A stretch of DNA of 64,000 nt from Arthrobacter sp. 31Y (GCF_000526335.1 NZ_JAFW01000001.1:2666001-2730000); one strand, 5' to 3'. Positions 24,559 to 34,443 are shown, numbered from the stretch's first letter. Made by a program: numbers and translations. The notes: generated by a model from the letters alone, not told the origin.

Positions 24559-25977
24559 ATGGCAAGCAACATAGCCCCTCCCACCACGTCAGCCATGACT
24601 CGCCGGAGCATTGCAGGAATGATCCTGGCAATGGCTCTCATTGAATCGCTCAGCGGCGTGACACAGGGGTACCTGAGTCCCATCCTGCCTGCGCTGGGAC
24701 CGGTCTTCGAGATTGACGACCCCACCATCAACGGCATTTTCCTCATCTCCAACGTCAGCTTCGCCGTCCTCACGCCCATCATTTCGAGGCTCGGCGACAG
24801 CTACGGCTACCGCCTGGTGTTGCGCTGGTCCACCGGAATTGTCACCGCCGGTGTGCTGCAGATGGCACTGTGGCCGTCGTTGTGGACGGTGACGCTGGGC
24901 GTCGTCATGCTGACCTGCGTGGTGGGGTTCATCCCGCTGATGATGGGAATTCTCCGTGTCACCAGCCCGGCGCACACCCGTACCGGTGTCAGCGTCATGA
25001 TCGGCATGCTCATGATCATGGTGGGTGCCGGCGGACTGCTTGCTGGAATTGTTGGGGTCACTGACCCGACGCTCGGATTCTGGGTGGCGGTTCCCTTCGC
25101 CGTGGCCGCGTTGATTTGTTCGTTCTTACTACCCGACGCCGGGGTCCCGACCCGTGAGGGCATCGCCCTGGCACCGCTGTTGGCATGTTCCCTGGGCCTC
25201 ATTGGCTTTGTTGTGGCGCTCTCCATGGCACCCGAATGGGGGTGGTTGGACGCCCGCACACTGACCGCCGGCGCAGTGGGCCTCGCCCTTCTGGCCTATT
25301 GGGCCAGGCGTGACTTCGGCGCCATCCAGGGCCGCCGGTTCATGGATCTGCGAATGCTGGCCAATCCCCGGATCCGCGCTATTTCTCTGGCAACGTTCTT
25401 CTTCGGCTTTGCCTCCATCAGTTACTTCGGAACCAACGGTATTTTCCTGCACTCAAACCCGGACAAGACTGGCTACGGGTTCGGCCTCAGCCCACTCATG
25501 ATCGCTGTGGTTCTGGCCTTGGCATCAGTCCTGTCACTGGCTTCCTCACTCCTGACGGCGAGGGCGCTCCGCCAGTTCGGTGAACGCGCCACCCTGGTCT
25601 TCGCGGGCGTCCTGCTGGCCGGCGGCTTCGTAGTGATGTTGCTGGGCCACAGCTCCTTTGCCGGATATTGCCTCGGCTTCGCGATGTTCAACCTCAGCCT
25701 GGGAATGTATCAGGCGGGCACCCGAGCGCTGTCCGTGGAAGGTGTCCCCGTGGAGGAAACGTCCACAGCGGCAGGCCTCAATGAGCTGGCTCTCTCCGTA
25801 GGTATCGCGGTGGGCGCCGCTGTGGTGAAGCTGATCTCTTCCGCATCCGTTGACTCCGGACGCATCAACGAAACCGGACTGTTCACCATCTGGGGAGCCT
25901 TGGCAGTCGCTGCGCTGATAGCTGCCGCCGCAAGTGCACGGTACCCGAAGCGTCAGGCCGCCGAGGTGACGGCATGA
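24559..25977 (+). CDS. MFS transporter
   Basis: The roughly 472-aa protein has 12-14 hydrophobic segments and an MFS intracellular loop motif in RLGDSYGYR (about residue 80). It most resembles drug/metabolite DHA-type antiporters. ATG 24559 follows CCAAGGAAGCAC, while the ORF itself begins at 24463 with a hydrophilic, unlikely leader. Its stop overlaps the following M20 gene (ATGATGA), so transport and hydrolysis of a conjugate are probably coupled. The divergent double Lrp regulator is the likely controller. Confidence 0.87.
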   Translation: MASNIAPPTTSAMTRRSIAGMILAMALIESLSGVTQGYLSPILPALGPVFEIDDPTINGIFLISNVSFAVLTPIISRLGDSYGYRLVLRWSTGIVTAGVLQMALWPSLWTVTLGVVMLTCVVGFIPLMMGILRVTSPAHTRTGVSVMIGMLMIMVGAGGLLAGIVGVTDPTLGFWVAVPFAVAALICSFLLPDAGVPTREGIALAPLLACSLGLIGFVVALSMAPEWGWLDARTLTAGAVGLALLAYWARRDFGAIQGRRFMDLRMLANPRIRAISLATFFFGFASISYFGTNGIFLHSNPDKTGYGFGLSPLMIAVVLALASVLSLASSLLTARALRQFGERATLVFAGVLLAGGFVVMLLGHSSFAGYCLGFAMFNLSLGMYQAGTRALSVEGVPVEETSTAAGLNELALSVGIAVGAAVVKLISSASVDSGRINETGLFTIWGALAVAALIAAAASARYPKRQAAEVTA

Positions 25978-27182
25978 TGACTGGACTCAACAGCGTGAGC
26001 CGTGACGCCGCCGTCGTGCTTGCCTCCCCGGAGGAAGTTCATTCCACACTGGAAGACCACCTGGAGCGCTGGACGCCCGAAATCCTCGATCTAAGCCACG
26101 CAATCCATGCCGATCCAGAACTGGGCGGCCAGGAGTTCAGGGCCGTCAAACGCACTCAAAAAGTGCTCCGGAAGGCTGGCTTCACGTTCGACGAGCCACA
26201 GCCCGAGCAGCCCACGGCTTTCAGTGCACGCTTCGGATCCGGCCCACTGGTGGTGGCACTCTGCGTTGAATACGATGCGTTGCCGGATATTGGCCATGCC
26301 TGTGGCCACAACGTCAACGCGGCCAGCGCGGTGGGAGCGGCATTGGCGTTGGCCGCGGTGGCCGATGAGCTGGACATCACCGTCAAGGTCCTCGGCACGC
26401 CGGCGGAAGAAACCACCGGAGGCAAAGTGGACCTGATTGATGCAGGCTTCTTCGACGACGTCTCGCTGGCCATGATGGTCCACGCCGGCGCAGCGGATGT
26501 GGTGGGTGGATCGTCCCTGGCCATGTCCATGTGGGAGGTGCTGTTCGAGGGGCGTCCGGCGCATGCCGCAGCGGCGCCGTCGGAAGGTGTCAACGCCTTG
26601 GACGCACTGGTGGTGGCGCAGTTGGCGATTGCTCTGGCCCGGCAGCAACTGCCCGCGGGTTCGATCGTGTCGCTGATCGTCACCGAGGGCGGCAGCGCCG
26701 TCAACGTTATTCCGGAGCGAAGCCGGGCGAGTGTGGAGATGCGGGCACCACATATTGATCAACTGCGCGTCATCCAGGACAAAGTCCGGCGCTGCTTGGA
26801 GGCCGGTGCCCACGCGAGCGGCTGCACGCTCCAGATAACGCCATCCGGCAACGACTACGCGGAACTGCGCCAGGATCCGTATCTGTCCACGGCGTACCAG
26901 GAAGCGATGAAAGCCAGGGGCAGGGACGTTGCATTCAACGCCGATCCTGTGGCCTCGACGGACATGGGAAACGTTTCGCAACTGGTGCCGAGCATCCACC
27001 CGATGGTGGGTTACGACGTCCGTGGAGCCGCGCATCACACAGCCGAGTTCGCGGCCTTCGGCGCATCGGCAGGAGCAGACAAAGCGGTGTTGGACGGATC
27101 TTTCGGACTGGCAGCAGCGGCATACGCCGCTGCCTTGGACCCGGCACAACGGGAGGGTCTGCTACTAAGGACGCGCAGCTAA
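25974..27182 (+). CDS. M20-family amidohydrolase (AbgB-like)
   Basis: The 402-aa metallopeptidase has metal-ligand segments typical of M20 amidohydrolases: GHACGHN near residue 105, GTPAEETTGGK near 140, MVHAG near 165 and a late AHHTAEF near 350. It resembles AbgB/p-aminobenzoyl-glutamate hydrolase and N-acyl amino acid amidohydrolases, which act in the cytosol on aminoacyl conjugates. Either of two adjacent ATG codons (25974, 25977) may start it. It is coupled to the MFS gene, suggesting import of an N-acylated amino acid and its cleavage (inference). Confidence 0.88.
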   Translation: MMTGLNSVSRDAAVVLASPEEVHSTLEDHLERWTPEILDLSHAIHADPELGGQEFRAVKRTQKVLRKAGFTFDEPQPEQPTAFSARFGSGPLVVALCVEYDALPDIGHACGHNVNAASAVGAALALAAVADELDITVKVLGTPAEETTGGKVDLIDAGFFDDVSLAMMVHAGAADVVGGSSLAMSMWEVLFEGRPAHAAAAPSEGVNALDALVVAQLAIALARQQLPAGSIVSLIVTEGGSAVNVIPERSRASVEMRAPHIDQLRVIQDKVRRCLEAGAHASGCTLQITPSGNDYAELRQDPYLSTAYQEAMKARGRDVAFNADPVASTDMGNVSQLVPSIHPMVGYDVRGAAHHTAEFAAFGASAGADKAVLDGSFGLAAAAYAAALDPAQREGLLLRTRS

Positions 27183-27271
27183 AATCGCAGTGCCCCGCCT
27201 GCTGGCCCGGCCCCTCGCCCGGGCGGACAATGAAGTCAGCACGCACGTGCGTGCCACCGCAGGGGAGAGCC

Positions 27272-28642
27272 ATGGAAACGGATGCGAATCCTCCCGTCGG
27301 CGCGGCAACTGCTGCGCCACGGGACCCAGTGCAACGGGACCCGGTGATCGACCTTGTCCGTTTCACCTGCCTGCTCCTGGTGGTGGCGGCGCACTGCATG
27401 ATGGTCAGCCCTGTCCTGCACAAGGACGGGACGGTCACTACCGGGAACGTGCTGATGGAGGCGGGCTGGTTCACCCCTGTGGCCTGGGGCCTCATGATTG
27501 TGCCGTTGTTCTTCGTCCTGGGCGGGGTGACCGGTCTGCAATCATGGCGTCGCCTGAAGGCTCACGGCGGGACTGGATTCGACTTCGCCCAGTTGCGGCT
27601 CCTGCGCCTGGTGCGTCCGGCCATGGCTTTGCTGGCGGTCATGTGGGGAGGGCTGTGGATTGCACTGCTGCTGGGTGTCCACCCGGCGGTCATCCAGTTG
27701 ATGACCGCCGGCGCCGCCATGCCGCTCTGGTTCCTGGCGGCCTACCTCACTGCCCAACTCAGCGTTCCCCTCATGGCCCGTTTTCACGAGCGTGCGCCAT
27801 TTCTGACGTTCGCCGCCCTGGTGACCCTGACGATTACGGTCGATTCCCTGCGCGGAGCCCTTCCCGTCCTGGCGTTCGCCAACATGATCTTCGTATGGTG
27901 CGCCGTCCAGCAACTGGGTTTTTTCATGGCTGACGGCTTCTTCGAGCGCAGGAGCCGCACCTGGCTGGTGGGGGCCATCGTGTCCTGCAACCTGTTGCTG
28001 GGACTGGTAACCGGCGTGGCGGTGTACCCGGGGAACATGGTGGTGAACCTGAACCCGCCCAATCTCTGCCTGTTGCTCTTGGGCGTCTCCCAGGCCGCGA
28101 CGCTCCAGATGCTGCGGAACGGCCTTCAGTGGATTGCTGCCGCCCGTTGGATCCGGGCAGTCATTGGCTATGCGGGTCGGCGTTCCATGACCGTCTACTT
28201 GTGGCACCTTCCGCTCCTGGTGGGCATGTCCGGGTTGCTGCTGCTCACCGATGTTCCCAAGCCGCTGGCCGGGACTGCAGAGTGGTGGTGGGCACGGATA
28301 CCGGTCTTCTTCGCGGTGGTAGCCCTGTTGGTCCCCGTGGTGTGGCTTTTTGGTCGTTTGGAGAACCGTCCGACGGCGGCCAGCCACGCCCGGGGTCCGT
28401 CGCGTGCCGCTGTGGTGACGGCCGCCGTCGTGGTTTTGGTCCCGGTGGCTGACGCCGCTTTCAACGGTTTGACGCTGGCACTGTTGGGCGGGGGAGCGGC
28501 CTGCTTCGCTCTTGCCGTCCTTCTGCTTGGCAGGGTTCCGACGCCGTTGCTGCCGCCGCCGCTGCGGGACGGCGCGGAAGTTCGCGCGGGGCGGTGGTGG
28601 ACGTTGCCAGCACCGGATTTACGTGCCAATCTCGAAACATGA
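27272..28642 (+). CDS. Acyltransferase-3 family membrane protein
   Basis: This 456-aa protein has about ten membrane helices and an OafA/acyltransferase-3 start (PVIDLVRFTCLLLVVAAHC, with the conserved Arg and His). Family members acetylate or acylate cell-surface sugars or lipids using cytoplasmic acyl-CoA. ATG 27272 follows AGGGGAGAGCC, the strongest site; the longer frame from 27230 lacks one. The stop overlaps the next GNAT gene by 4 bp. A Pro/Arg-rich cytoplasmic loop follows helix nine. Confidence 0.85.
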   Translation: METDANPPVGAATAAPRDPVQRDPVIDLVRFTCLLLVVAAHCMMVSPVLHKDGTVTTGNVLMEAGWFTPVAWGLMIVPLFFVLGGVTGLQSWRRLKAHGGTGFDFAQLRLLRLVRPAMALLAVMWGGLWIALLLGVHPAVIQLMTAGAAMPLWFLAAYLTAQLSVPLMARFHERAPFLTFAALVTLTITVDSLRGALPVLAFANMIFVWCAVQQLGFFMADGFFERRSRTWLVGAIVSCNLLLGLVTGVAVYPGNMVVNLNPPNLCLLLLGVSQAATLQMLRNGLQWIAAARWIRAVIGYAGRRSMTVYLWHLPLLVGMSGLLLLTDVPKPLAGTAEWWWARIPVFFAVVALLVPVVWLFGRLENRPTAASHARGPSRAAVVTAAVVVLVPVADAAFNGLTLALLGGGAACFALAVLLLGRVPTPLLPPPLRDGAEVRAGRWWTLPAPDLRANLET

Positions 28643-28995
28643 CCGAGTACACGGATTCACTGGCAGAGTCGTTCCGCCCCGGCGTCACCACGGTGCGCAA
28701 TGACAAATTTCACCGCTATGAGCTGCATGTGGACGGAGAGTTGGCCGTGGTTTCGCAGTTCATGGACAAGCCCGGTCACATTGATTTCATTCACACGGAA
28801 ACGAAGCCCGGGTTCAACGGCCAGGGCCTAGCAAAGGTCCTGGCGCATTTTGCGTTGGATGATGTGGTGGCATCCGGAAAACGGATCATCCCGCATTGCC
28901 CGTACATTGCCGCGTACTTGAAGAAGCACGAGGGCTACGAACAGGACGTGGATTGGCCCGCTGAAAAGCCGGTGGGCCAACCGAACAACGAGTAG
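28639..28995 (+). CDS. GNAT-family N-acetyltransferase (small, YidJ/Gtn-like)
   Basis: The 118-aa protein resembles the small single-domain GNAT group. It has HVDGELAVVSQFMDKPG and then the acetyl-CoA loop GFNGQGLAKVLAHFAL, and it ends near HEGYEQDV. Such proteins acetylate small amines or proteins. The longer frame starts at 28594, but ATG 28639 overlaps the acyltransferase stop (ATGA), which fixes the start. Its target is unknown. Confidence 0.87.
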   Translation: MTEYTDSLAESFRPGVTTVRNDKFHRYELHVDGELAVVSQFMDKPGHIDFIHTETKPGFNGQGLAKVLAHFALDDVVASGKRIIPHCPYIAAYLKKHEGYEQDVDWPAEKPVGQPNNE

Positions 28996-28999
28996 GGCG

Positions 29000-29578
29000 T
29001 CAGCTGCTTCTCCGTTGGCCGGGGTCGGTCTCAAACGGCCAGTCCCGTTGCATTCCGCTGAGCGATACCAAGGCGTCGTGCTCATCCGCAATGAGCTGCC
29101 CCCGGCACGTGGCACGGACCTGCATTGCGCTGACCAGGCTTCCCCCGTGGAGATGATCGGAGTCCGTGACCAGGTAGGAGAAGCTCCGCATCACTGATTG
29201 GCCAGGCGCCAGGAGGCTGATTTCAAGGTCTCCCTGCACAGGTTCGGCCGTGTACTGGAGTATCTCCATGCCCTCGTTGGTGAAGGAACGCGGTATCAGT
29301 GCGACGTCCCGCAGGTAACTGCCCGAGTCGTTGGTGATCCACGCCGTGAAAATGACAGTATCGCCCGGAATTGCCCAAGGCCTGTCCGCTCCGTAAACCA
29401 AGGCGACATGACCCGCGTTCTTCTTTCGGGTGAGCAGGCCGGAATGGCAGCGCGGCAATCCCCGAACCACTGCGCTCTGAGGCCGGGGGGATCTTTTGTG
29501 GAGAGCGCGCGTCAATTTGAGGAGGGGGCGCCGGACACGCGCTTTTCCACGGTTCACCCCAGAAGTTGGGAAGTTCAT
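29000..29578 (-). CDS. Hypothetical protein with DUF11-like domain
   Basis: The 192-aa product has a basic, Arg-rich N-terminus and, from about residue 65, a segment like a DUF11 surface repeat (AIPGDTVIFTAWITNDSGSY and LLAPGQSVMRSFSYLVTD). DUF11 domains normally occur in bacterial surface proteins, yet no signal peptide or anchor is visible here. It is divergent from the first sigma-fusion gene (118-bp gap), and that gene's other neighbour is a large DUF11 protein, so the three may be related functionally. The start at 29578 is uncertain. Confidence 0.6.
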   Translation of the reverse strand: MNFPTSGVNRGKARVRRPLLKLTRALHKRSPRPQSAVVRGLPRCHSGLLTRKKNAGHVALVYGADRPWAIPGDTVIFTAWITNDSGSYLRDVALIPRSFTNEGMEILQYTAEPVQGDLEISLLAPGQSVMRSFSYLVTDSDHLHGGSLVSAMQVRATCRGQLIADEHDALVSLSGMQRDWPFETDPGQRRSS

Positions 29579-29696
29579 GCCTCACTAGTGCACCAAGGTG
29601 CGCAATCGTGATGCGAATAATGCAAAAAGATGAGTTCTCTACAGGTATTAAGAGGCCGATTCAAGTCACGCGGCATCTGATGTCACACTACTGTTT
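29579..29696. other. Divergent intergenic region before sigma-fusion gene 1
   Basis: The region holds two small palindromes, CACTAGTG (29583-29590) and GCACCAAGGTGC (29590-29601), followed by an AT-richer stretch. I see no clear ribosome-binding site in front of ATG 29697, so leaderless translation is possible. No housekeeping promoter with correct spacing was found. Confidence 0.35.
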
Positions 29697-31313
29697 ATGG
29701 ATCAAGTATTTTCGGTAAAGGGTGGTGGGGACTCCCCAGCCCTGGCAACAGCCCCTGAAAGCGATCCCCACATCATTTCCATGGTGCGTCAGGGGGTCAC
29801 GGAAGCCTTCGATGTGCTTTATGAGCGGCACTTGAAGATCGCCCAATATGTGGCTCGGGCCCAGACGGACAACCCCAGTGACGCCGACGACGTCGTGGCT
29901 GAGGCATTCGCCACCGTCTTCCAGTTGCTGACCGAAGGCAAGGGTCCCAACGAGTTCTTTCGCTCCTATCTCCTGACCGTGGTGCGCCGCACCGCTCACG
30001 ATCGGAACCGCAAGGCCCGCCGAATGCCGACTGCCGATGACGCCGTCCTGGATTCCGCCGTGCTGGACAGTGACCCCGTCCTCAACCGCCTTGAGTCGAG
30101 CATCATGGCCAAGGCGTTCAAGTCCTTGCCCGAACGCTGGCAGGCCGTACTGTGGCACCTGGACATCGAAGGCCTGAAGCCGGCCGCAGCGGCTCCGCTG
30201 GTAGGGCTCACTCCCAACGGCGTCTCCTCGTTGGCACTCCGGGCGAGGGAAGGACTTCGTCAGGCCTACCTTCAGCAGCACATCAGCCAGACGGTGGGCG
30301 ACGGCTGTGAAGAGTACGCCAGCCAGTTGGGGAAGTACGCCCGGGGCGGTTTGAAACGTACCTCTGCGGAGCGAGTCAAGGCTCACCTGGATGGCTGCGC
30401 CAAGTGCACGGCCTTACTGATGGAACTCAATGACGTCCAGGGTGGCATGAGGGCCATTCTGTTCCCCTTGGTTACGGGCATCGCTTTCAGCCCGGCCGCT
30501 ATTGCCTCCCTGGGATCGGCAGCCGCAACCGGAGGGACGGTCGTGGCGCGAAGCGTCAGCCAGATGTGGAAGTTGGCGGCGGCCATCGTGGTGGGAGTAC
30601 TGGCCCTGGTGGGAGTCGTGGGATGGCTGCTTCAGCCAACTGCCGCCACCGAGTCCCCTGCAGCTGGAGACGCCGGCGAGAAAGTTCCTCCAGTCCACGC
30701 CACCTCAACTCCAGCTGCAACACCCTCGCCAACCGCAATGCCCTCCCCGGCCACGACGCCCGGTCTCGAGGCATCGGGGGCAGCACCGAATATTGCCCAG
30801 ACGCCCACCGCAGAGGCGCCTGTGGTTACTGCGCCGCAACCCACCGCCGTCGGGCTTCCGCCGGCGCAAGGAAAGCGAAGCGCCGTGGTGGTGGATTCCG
30901 GGACGGTTTCATCGACGACGACGCCCGCGGCTTCGGGATCACCGGCACCTGTCACTCAAACAGTTGATGCAACGTTCACTTCAACCGCCGGCCCTGGCGC
31001 AGGACAGCGGGATGTCAGCGTGGAGTTCTCGCTGGACGGCGAGGGATCGCCCACCATGGGTGAAGCAGTCTTTACCCTCCCGGACCAGGCGACTTTTGTG
31101 GCGGAAAGGACAGCTGCCCCCTCTGGTTGGACCTGCGCCAGCGCTGCTTCCGAGCTGCGGCAAGTCCGTTGCGTTACTTCTTCCATGGCCGCTCATGATC
31201 TTGCCTTCAGGCTTGGCGTCGCAATGCCGGATGGCTCCGGCAGCGGGATGGTCACTTACCAGTTTGGCGGCCAAGGCATTGCCAACACCTCGTTCGCCAA
31301 CGCGTATCACTAG
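29697..31313 (+). CDS. ECF sigma factor fused to ZAS anti-sigma domain, TM helix and extracytoplasmic domain (copy 1)
   Basis: The 538 residues are far longer than an ordinary ECF sigma factor (about 190). Sigma region 2 lies near 35-100 (DADDVVAEAFATVFQLL) and region 4 near 130-195 (LPERWQAVLWHLDIEG, LTPNGVSSLALRAREGL). A ZAS zinc signature follows: Cys near 206, then 25 residues, then HLDGCAKC (Hx3Cx2C). A hydrophobic helix at about 291-311 is followed by a Pro/Thr/Ala-rich stalk to about 420. The C-terminal domain has paired Cys (GWTCASAASELRQVRC). One chain thus seems to contain sigma factor, anti-sigma, anchor and sensor. It precedes the DUF11 surface gene. Confidence 0.85.
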   Translation: MDQVFSVKGGGDSPALATAPESDPHIISMVRQGVTEAFDVLYERHLKIAQYVARAQTDNPSDADDVVAEAFATVFQLLTEGKGPNEFFRSYLLTVVRRTAHDRNRKARRMPTADDAVLDSAVLDSDPVLNRLESSIMAKAFKSLPERWQAVLWHLDIEGLKPAAAAPLVGLTPNGVSSLALRAREGLRQAYLQQHISQTVGDGCEEYASQLGKYARGGLKRTSAERVKAHLDGCAKCTALLMELNDVQGGMRAILFPLVTGIAFSPAAIASLGSAAATGGTVVARSVSQMWKLAAAIVVGVLALVGVVGWLLQPTAATESPAAGDAGEKVPPVHATSTPAATPSPTAMPSPATTPGLEASGAAPNIAQTPTAEAPVVTAPQPTAVGLPPAQGKRSAVVVDSGTVSSTTTPAASGSPAPVTQTVDATFTSTAGPGAGQRDVSVEFSLDGEGSPTMGEAVFTLPDQATFVAERTAAPSGWTCASAASELRQVRCVTSSMAAHDLAFRLGVAMPDGSGSGMVTYQFGGQGIANTSFANAYH

Positions 31314-31506
31314 CCGTTTTGTGTCCGCTGCGCGTCTCCTTTGCGCAGGCAGATGACGGATTCAAAAAAGTTTTTCGGATTTTCGCGTCATGATTCGCCC
31401 GTTGCCCTCACATAGAGTTCGGGTCCCCTATGTTTTTGGTGCCCTCGTTGAATTGATGGAACGTTCAACGGCAAGAACTTTTGGTTGAGCGCACTGAGGA
31501 TGACCC
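31314..31506. other. Intergenic leader before the DUF11 surface-protein gene
   Basis: These 193 bp include TTCAAAAAAGTTTTTCGG (possible weak stem), GAACGTTC (31462-31469, a perfect 8-bp palindrome) and a ribosome-binding site GAGGA before ATG 31507. GGAAC at 31461 is a candidate ECF -35 element, but no matching -10 could be fixed. No small ORF was seen. Confidence 0.35.
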
Positions 31507-34443
31507 ATGAAGGACGCACGTCCACGCAAGCTTCTTGCGGCCATGATCGCTACAGCGGTGATGTCGCTGGGGCTGGGTGGAGCCCTGGAGGAGGCTGCCC
31601 TGGCCACGGCACCGGGAACACCCGAAGTAGCCCAGGCAGGCACCACCATCTACGTAGAGAACTTCTCAAACGAGGACGCCTCTGCCGGGGCCATCAGCAT
31701 CCTGGGCTACCAGGGCGGTTCCGCAGCAGCCAATGAAACATATACGGCTGACACGCCCTACACACCGGCCGGCGGAGAATGCGACGGGTGGATCCTGAAC
31801 TCCTCCACACCGTTGCCCACGTCTGATTCCGGCTGTCTCAGGAACCAGCCGGCCGGTTGGGAGCAGGTCCAGCAGATGGCGGTTGCGCTCGGCCTGGCGC
31901 AGGGTCAAAGCGCGGCCCAAGCTGCTGGAAATCAGGTGTTGTCCGAATACACCAACAGCGCCTTCGGAAGTCTCGCTGCCGGTGTGCAGTTCCGGACCGA
32001 GTCCAACTCCACTCCGGCAATAGCGGGCCACTACTACGCCGTGTCCGCATACTTCGCCCAAGTGAACTGCCATGCAGCACACGCAAGCCAGACCTTCAGC
32101 CTCCTCATCAACGGGACGCGGCAAGTCCTCAGCGCCGGGCTCGATCCCTGCGGCAGCAGCACCCAAGCCAGCGTTCACGTCACCAAGCTTCAATCTGCTC
32201 CATACCAAATCCCGGGTGACACCATCAACCCCACCCTTGGCCTGGAACTCCGGAATGAGACCACCACCGGAGCGGGCAATGATGTGGCTTTCGACCTCCC
32301 GCAGATTGTGGACGTCACTCCGCAGCTGGACACAGCCTTTGCTCCTTCCCTTGTGGGTCCCGGGGGAACGTCCCGAATGACGTTGACGGTGACCAACACC
32401 GATGAGCTGGAAGCGAAGAATGACTGGTTCTTGACAGACACCCTCCCTGCCGGACTGGTTGTGGCCGCTACCCCCAATGTAGGTGGTACGTGTGAACAAT
32501 CGCCGGGGACCAGCCCGATGGTTCGGACCGCGGTGGCCGGAAGCACCTCAATTTCCGTGACCGGCGGCGATATGGCGCCGGGTATGACGTCATGCACCAT
32601 CACAGTGGACGTCACCGCTTCAGTGGAAGGTACTTACGTCAACGGTCCCGGCACCATGGTCACCAACCTGGCCCCGCCAGCGGACGCCGTCCTGACCGTG
32701 CGCGCCCCGCGGCTCCAGCTGAGCACGGCTCTGAATGCAACTCGGTTACTGAATTCTGATCAATTCACCACTGAAATCCGGGCCGGTTCGGCCGACGGGC
32801 CCGTGGTGGGCAATAGTGCGAGCTCAACCACCGCGGGTACCGGTGCCACGGTTACTGCAGGTTCCGGCACCACCGGCGAGTACGTTGCCACAGCGAACGC
32901 AACGTACTACCTCACCCAATCGGGTACGAACCTGTCCGGCTATGACGCAACCATCACTTGTACCGACGCCTTCGGCCTTCAACCAGGCCTGCCCCACGCC
33001 GCAGCCTTCACCGGTTCGCACGGCATAGTTCCCGTTGCCGGTGCCGTCATCAGTTGTGTGGTGACCAGCACGGCAAACTCATCGCCGGACATGGAATTCA
33101 CTCTCTCGGCCGACACCTCCGGGGTTCGATCCCCGTCGGTTGCGGGGGACCGGATCAAGTATTCGTTCACGTCGAAGAACACAGGGAACGTCCCGCTGAC
33201 CGACGTCGTGATTGATGATCCAAAGGCTGGCCTTTCTGCTATCGCTTACACCTGGCCCGGCACTCCGGGCGAACTTCTTCCCGGCCAAACGGTGGTTGCG
33301 ACCGCATGGTATGCCGTGACCCAAGCAGATATCGACGCCGGACATTTCGCCAACAGTGCCTCGATTACCGGGAACCCTCCCACGGGTCCGCCGGTGACTG
33401 CTCCTCCCGGCGATGCGGATACTCCCTTGGTCATGGCGCCGGCCATGCAGTTCTCCGGGTCTTCGCCGGCACCCGATGCTGAGGTGTTGTCGAAGATCGG
33501 CGACATCATCACGTTCACCTTCACCTCCACCAATAGCGGCAATGTCACGCTCAAGGACGTGGGGATCGAGGCTCCGTTGGCGGGCCTGTCCGCCTTGGCT
33601 TATGCCTGGCCGGGCGCTCCGGGCGTAGTTCTCCCGGGCCAAACGGTGACGGCCACGGCAACATATGCGGTCACCCAGGCGGATATCGATGCCGGACACG
33701 CGGCCACCATGGCTACAGTCACGGGCACTCCTCCCACGGGACCGGCCGTTACACCTCCGCCGAGTACAACGGATGCTCCGCTGAATGTGGTCCCGGCTTT
33801 GGAGTTCCAGATCACCGGGAACGCTTCCGCGCTGGGAGACCCTACGCGGGCGGGCGAGGTGATCGTCTACACGTTCACGCTGCACAACACCGGGAGCGCG
33901 CCACTGACGGCTGTGATGGTAGAGCACCAGATGCCGGGCCCAACGGTTCCGGACTACTCCTGGCCCGGTGCCGAGGGAACACTGCTACCCGGTGAAACTG
34001 TCACTGCTACGGCAAGCTATGCGGTCACCCAGGCTGACAGCGATGCCGGAAAGGTCAGCTATTCGGCCACGGCAACAGGCACGCCTGCCTTGGGGCTGCC
34101 CGTGACCACTGCACCTGCAAGGGTTGTTGTGACCTTTCCTCCGGTCGCTACGGAAGGGACTGCGCCCCCGGCGGCGGGTATTGATCTTGGTTCGGGCGCG
34201 GCTCCTGGAGCAGGTACGGCTCCCGGAGCGGGTACGTCCGGGGCAGGAGATGACCCGGAGCCGGCCACTTCATCCTCGGGAAGTAGTGCCGATGCCCCGC
34301 GGGCTTCGGATGTCCCTGGTCAGTCTGAAGGATTCCTGGCCAGCACAGGGGTAGTCCTCACGGTGCTACCCATCAGCCTTCTGGCTGTCGGATTGGGTCT
34401 GTCCATGTACCTCGGAGGACGCCGCAAGCGTTCCGGGGCATAG
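31507..34443 (+). CDS. Large DUF11-repeat cell-surface protein with sortase-like tail
   Basis: The 978-aa protein starts with a signal peptide (hydrophobic core LLAAMIATAVMSLGLGGAL). An N-terminal domain of about 270 residues follows (TTIYVENFSNEDASAGAI). Residues about 528-632, 643-750 and 763-875 are three tandem DUF11-type beta domains, each containing a Trp-Pro-Gly segment, LLPGQTV/LLPGETV and YAVTQAD. A Gly/Ala/Ser-rich linker leads to LASTG, a hydrophobic helix and GGRRKRSGA, a cell-wall sorting signal variant. It is probably an adhesin or structural surface protein. It lies 193 bp after the sigma fusion, its likely regulator. Confidence 0.85.
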   Translation: MKDARPRKLLAAMIATAVMSLGLGGALEEAALATAPGTPEVAQAGTTIYVENFSNEDASAGAISILGYQGGSAAANETYTADTPYTPAGGECDGWILNSSTPLPTSDSGCLRNQPAGWEQVQQMAVALGLAQGQSAAQAAGNQVLSEYTNSAFGSLAAGVQFRTESNSTPAIAGHYYAVSAYFAQVNCHAAHASQTFSLLINGTRQVLSAGLDPCGSSTQASVHVTKLQSAPYQIPGDTINPTLGLELRNETTTGAGNDVAFDLPQIVDVTPQLDTAFAPSLVGPGGTSRMTLTVTNTDELEAKNDWFLTDTLPAGLVVAATPNVGGTCEQSPGTSPMVRTAVAGSTSISVTGGDMAPGMTSCTITVDVTASVEGTYVNGPGTMVTNLAPPADAVLTVRAPRLQLSTALNATRLLNSDQFTTEIRAGSADGPVVGNSASSTTAGTGATVTAGSGTTGEYVATANATYYLTQSGTNLSGYDATITCTDAFGLQPGLPHAAAFTGSHGIVPVAGAVISCVVTSTANSSPDMEFTLSADTSGVRSPSVAGDRIKYSFTSKNTGNVPLTDVVIDDPKAGLSAIAYTWPGTPGELLPGQTVVATAWYAVTQADIDAGHFANSASITGNPPTGPPVTAPPGDADTPLVMAPAMQFSGSSPAPDAEVLSKIGDIITFTFTSTNSGNVTLKDVGIEAPLAGLSALAYAWPGAPGVVLPGQTVTATATYAVTQADIDAGHAATMATVTGTPPTGPAVTPPPSTTDAPLNVVPALEFQITGNASALGDPTRAGEVIVYTFTLHNTGSAPLTAVMVEHQMPGPTVPDYSWPGAEGTLLPGETVTATASYAVTQADSDAGKVSYSATATGTPALGLPVTTAPARVVVTFPPVATEGTAPPAAGIDLGSGAAPGAGTAPGAGTSGAGDDPEPATSSSGSSADAPRASDVPGQSEGFLASTGVVLTVLPISLLAVGLGLSMYLGGRRKRSGA

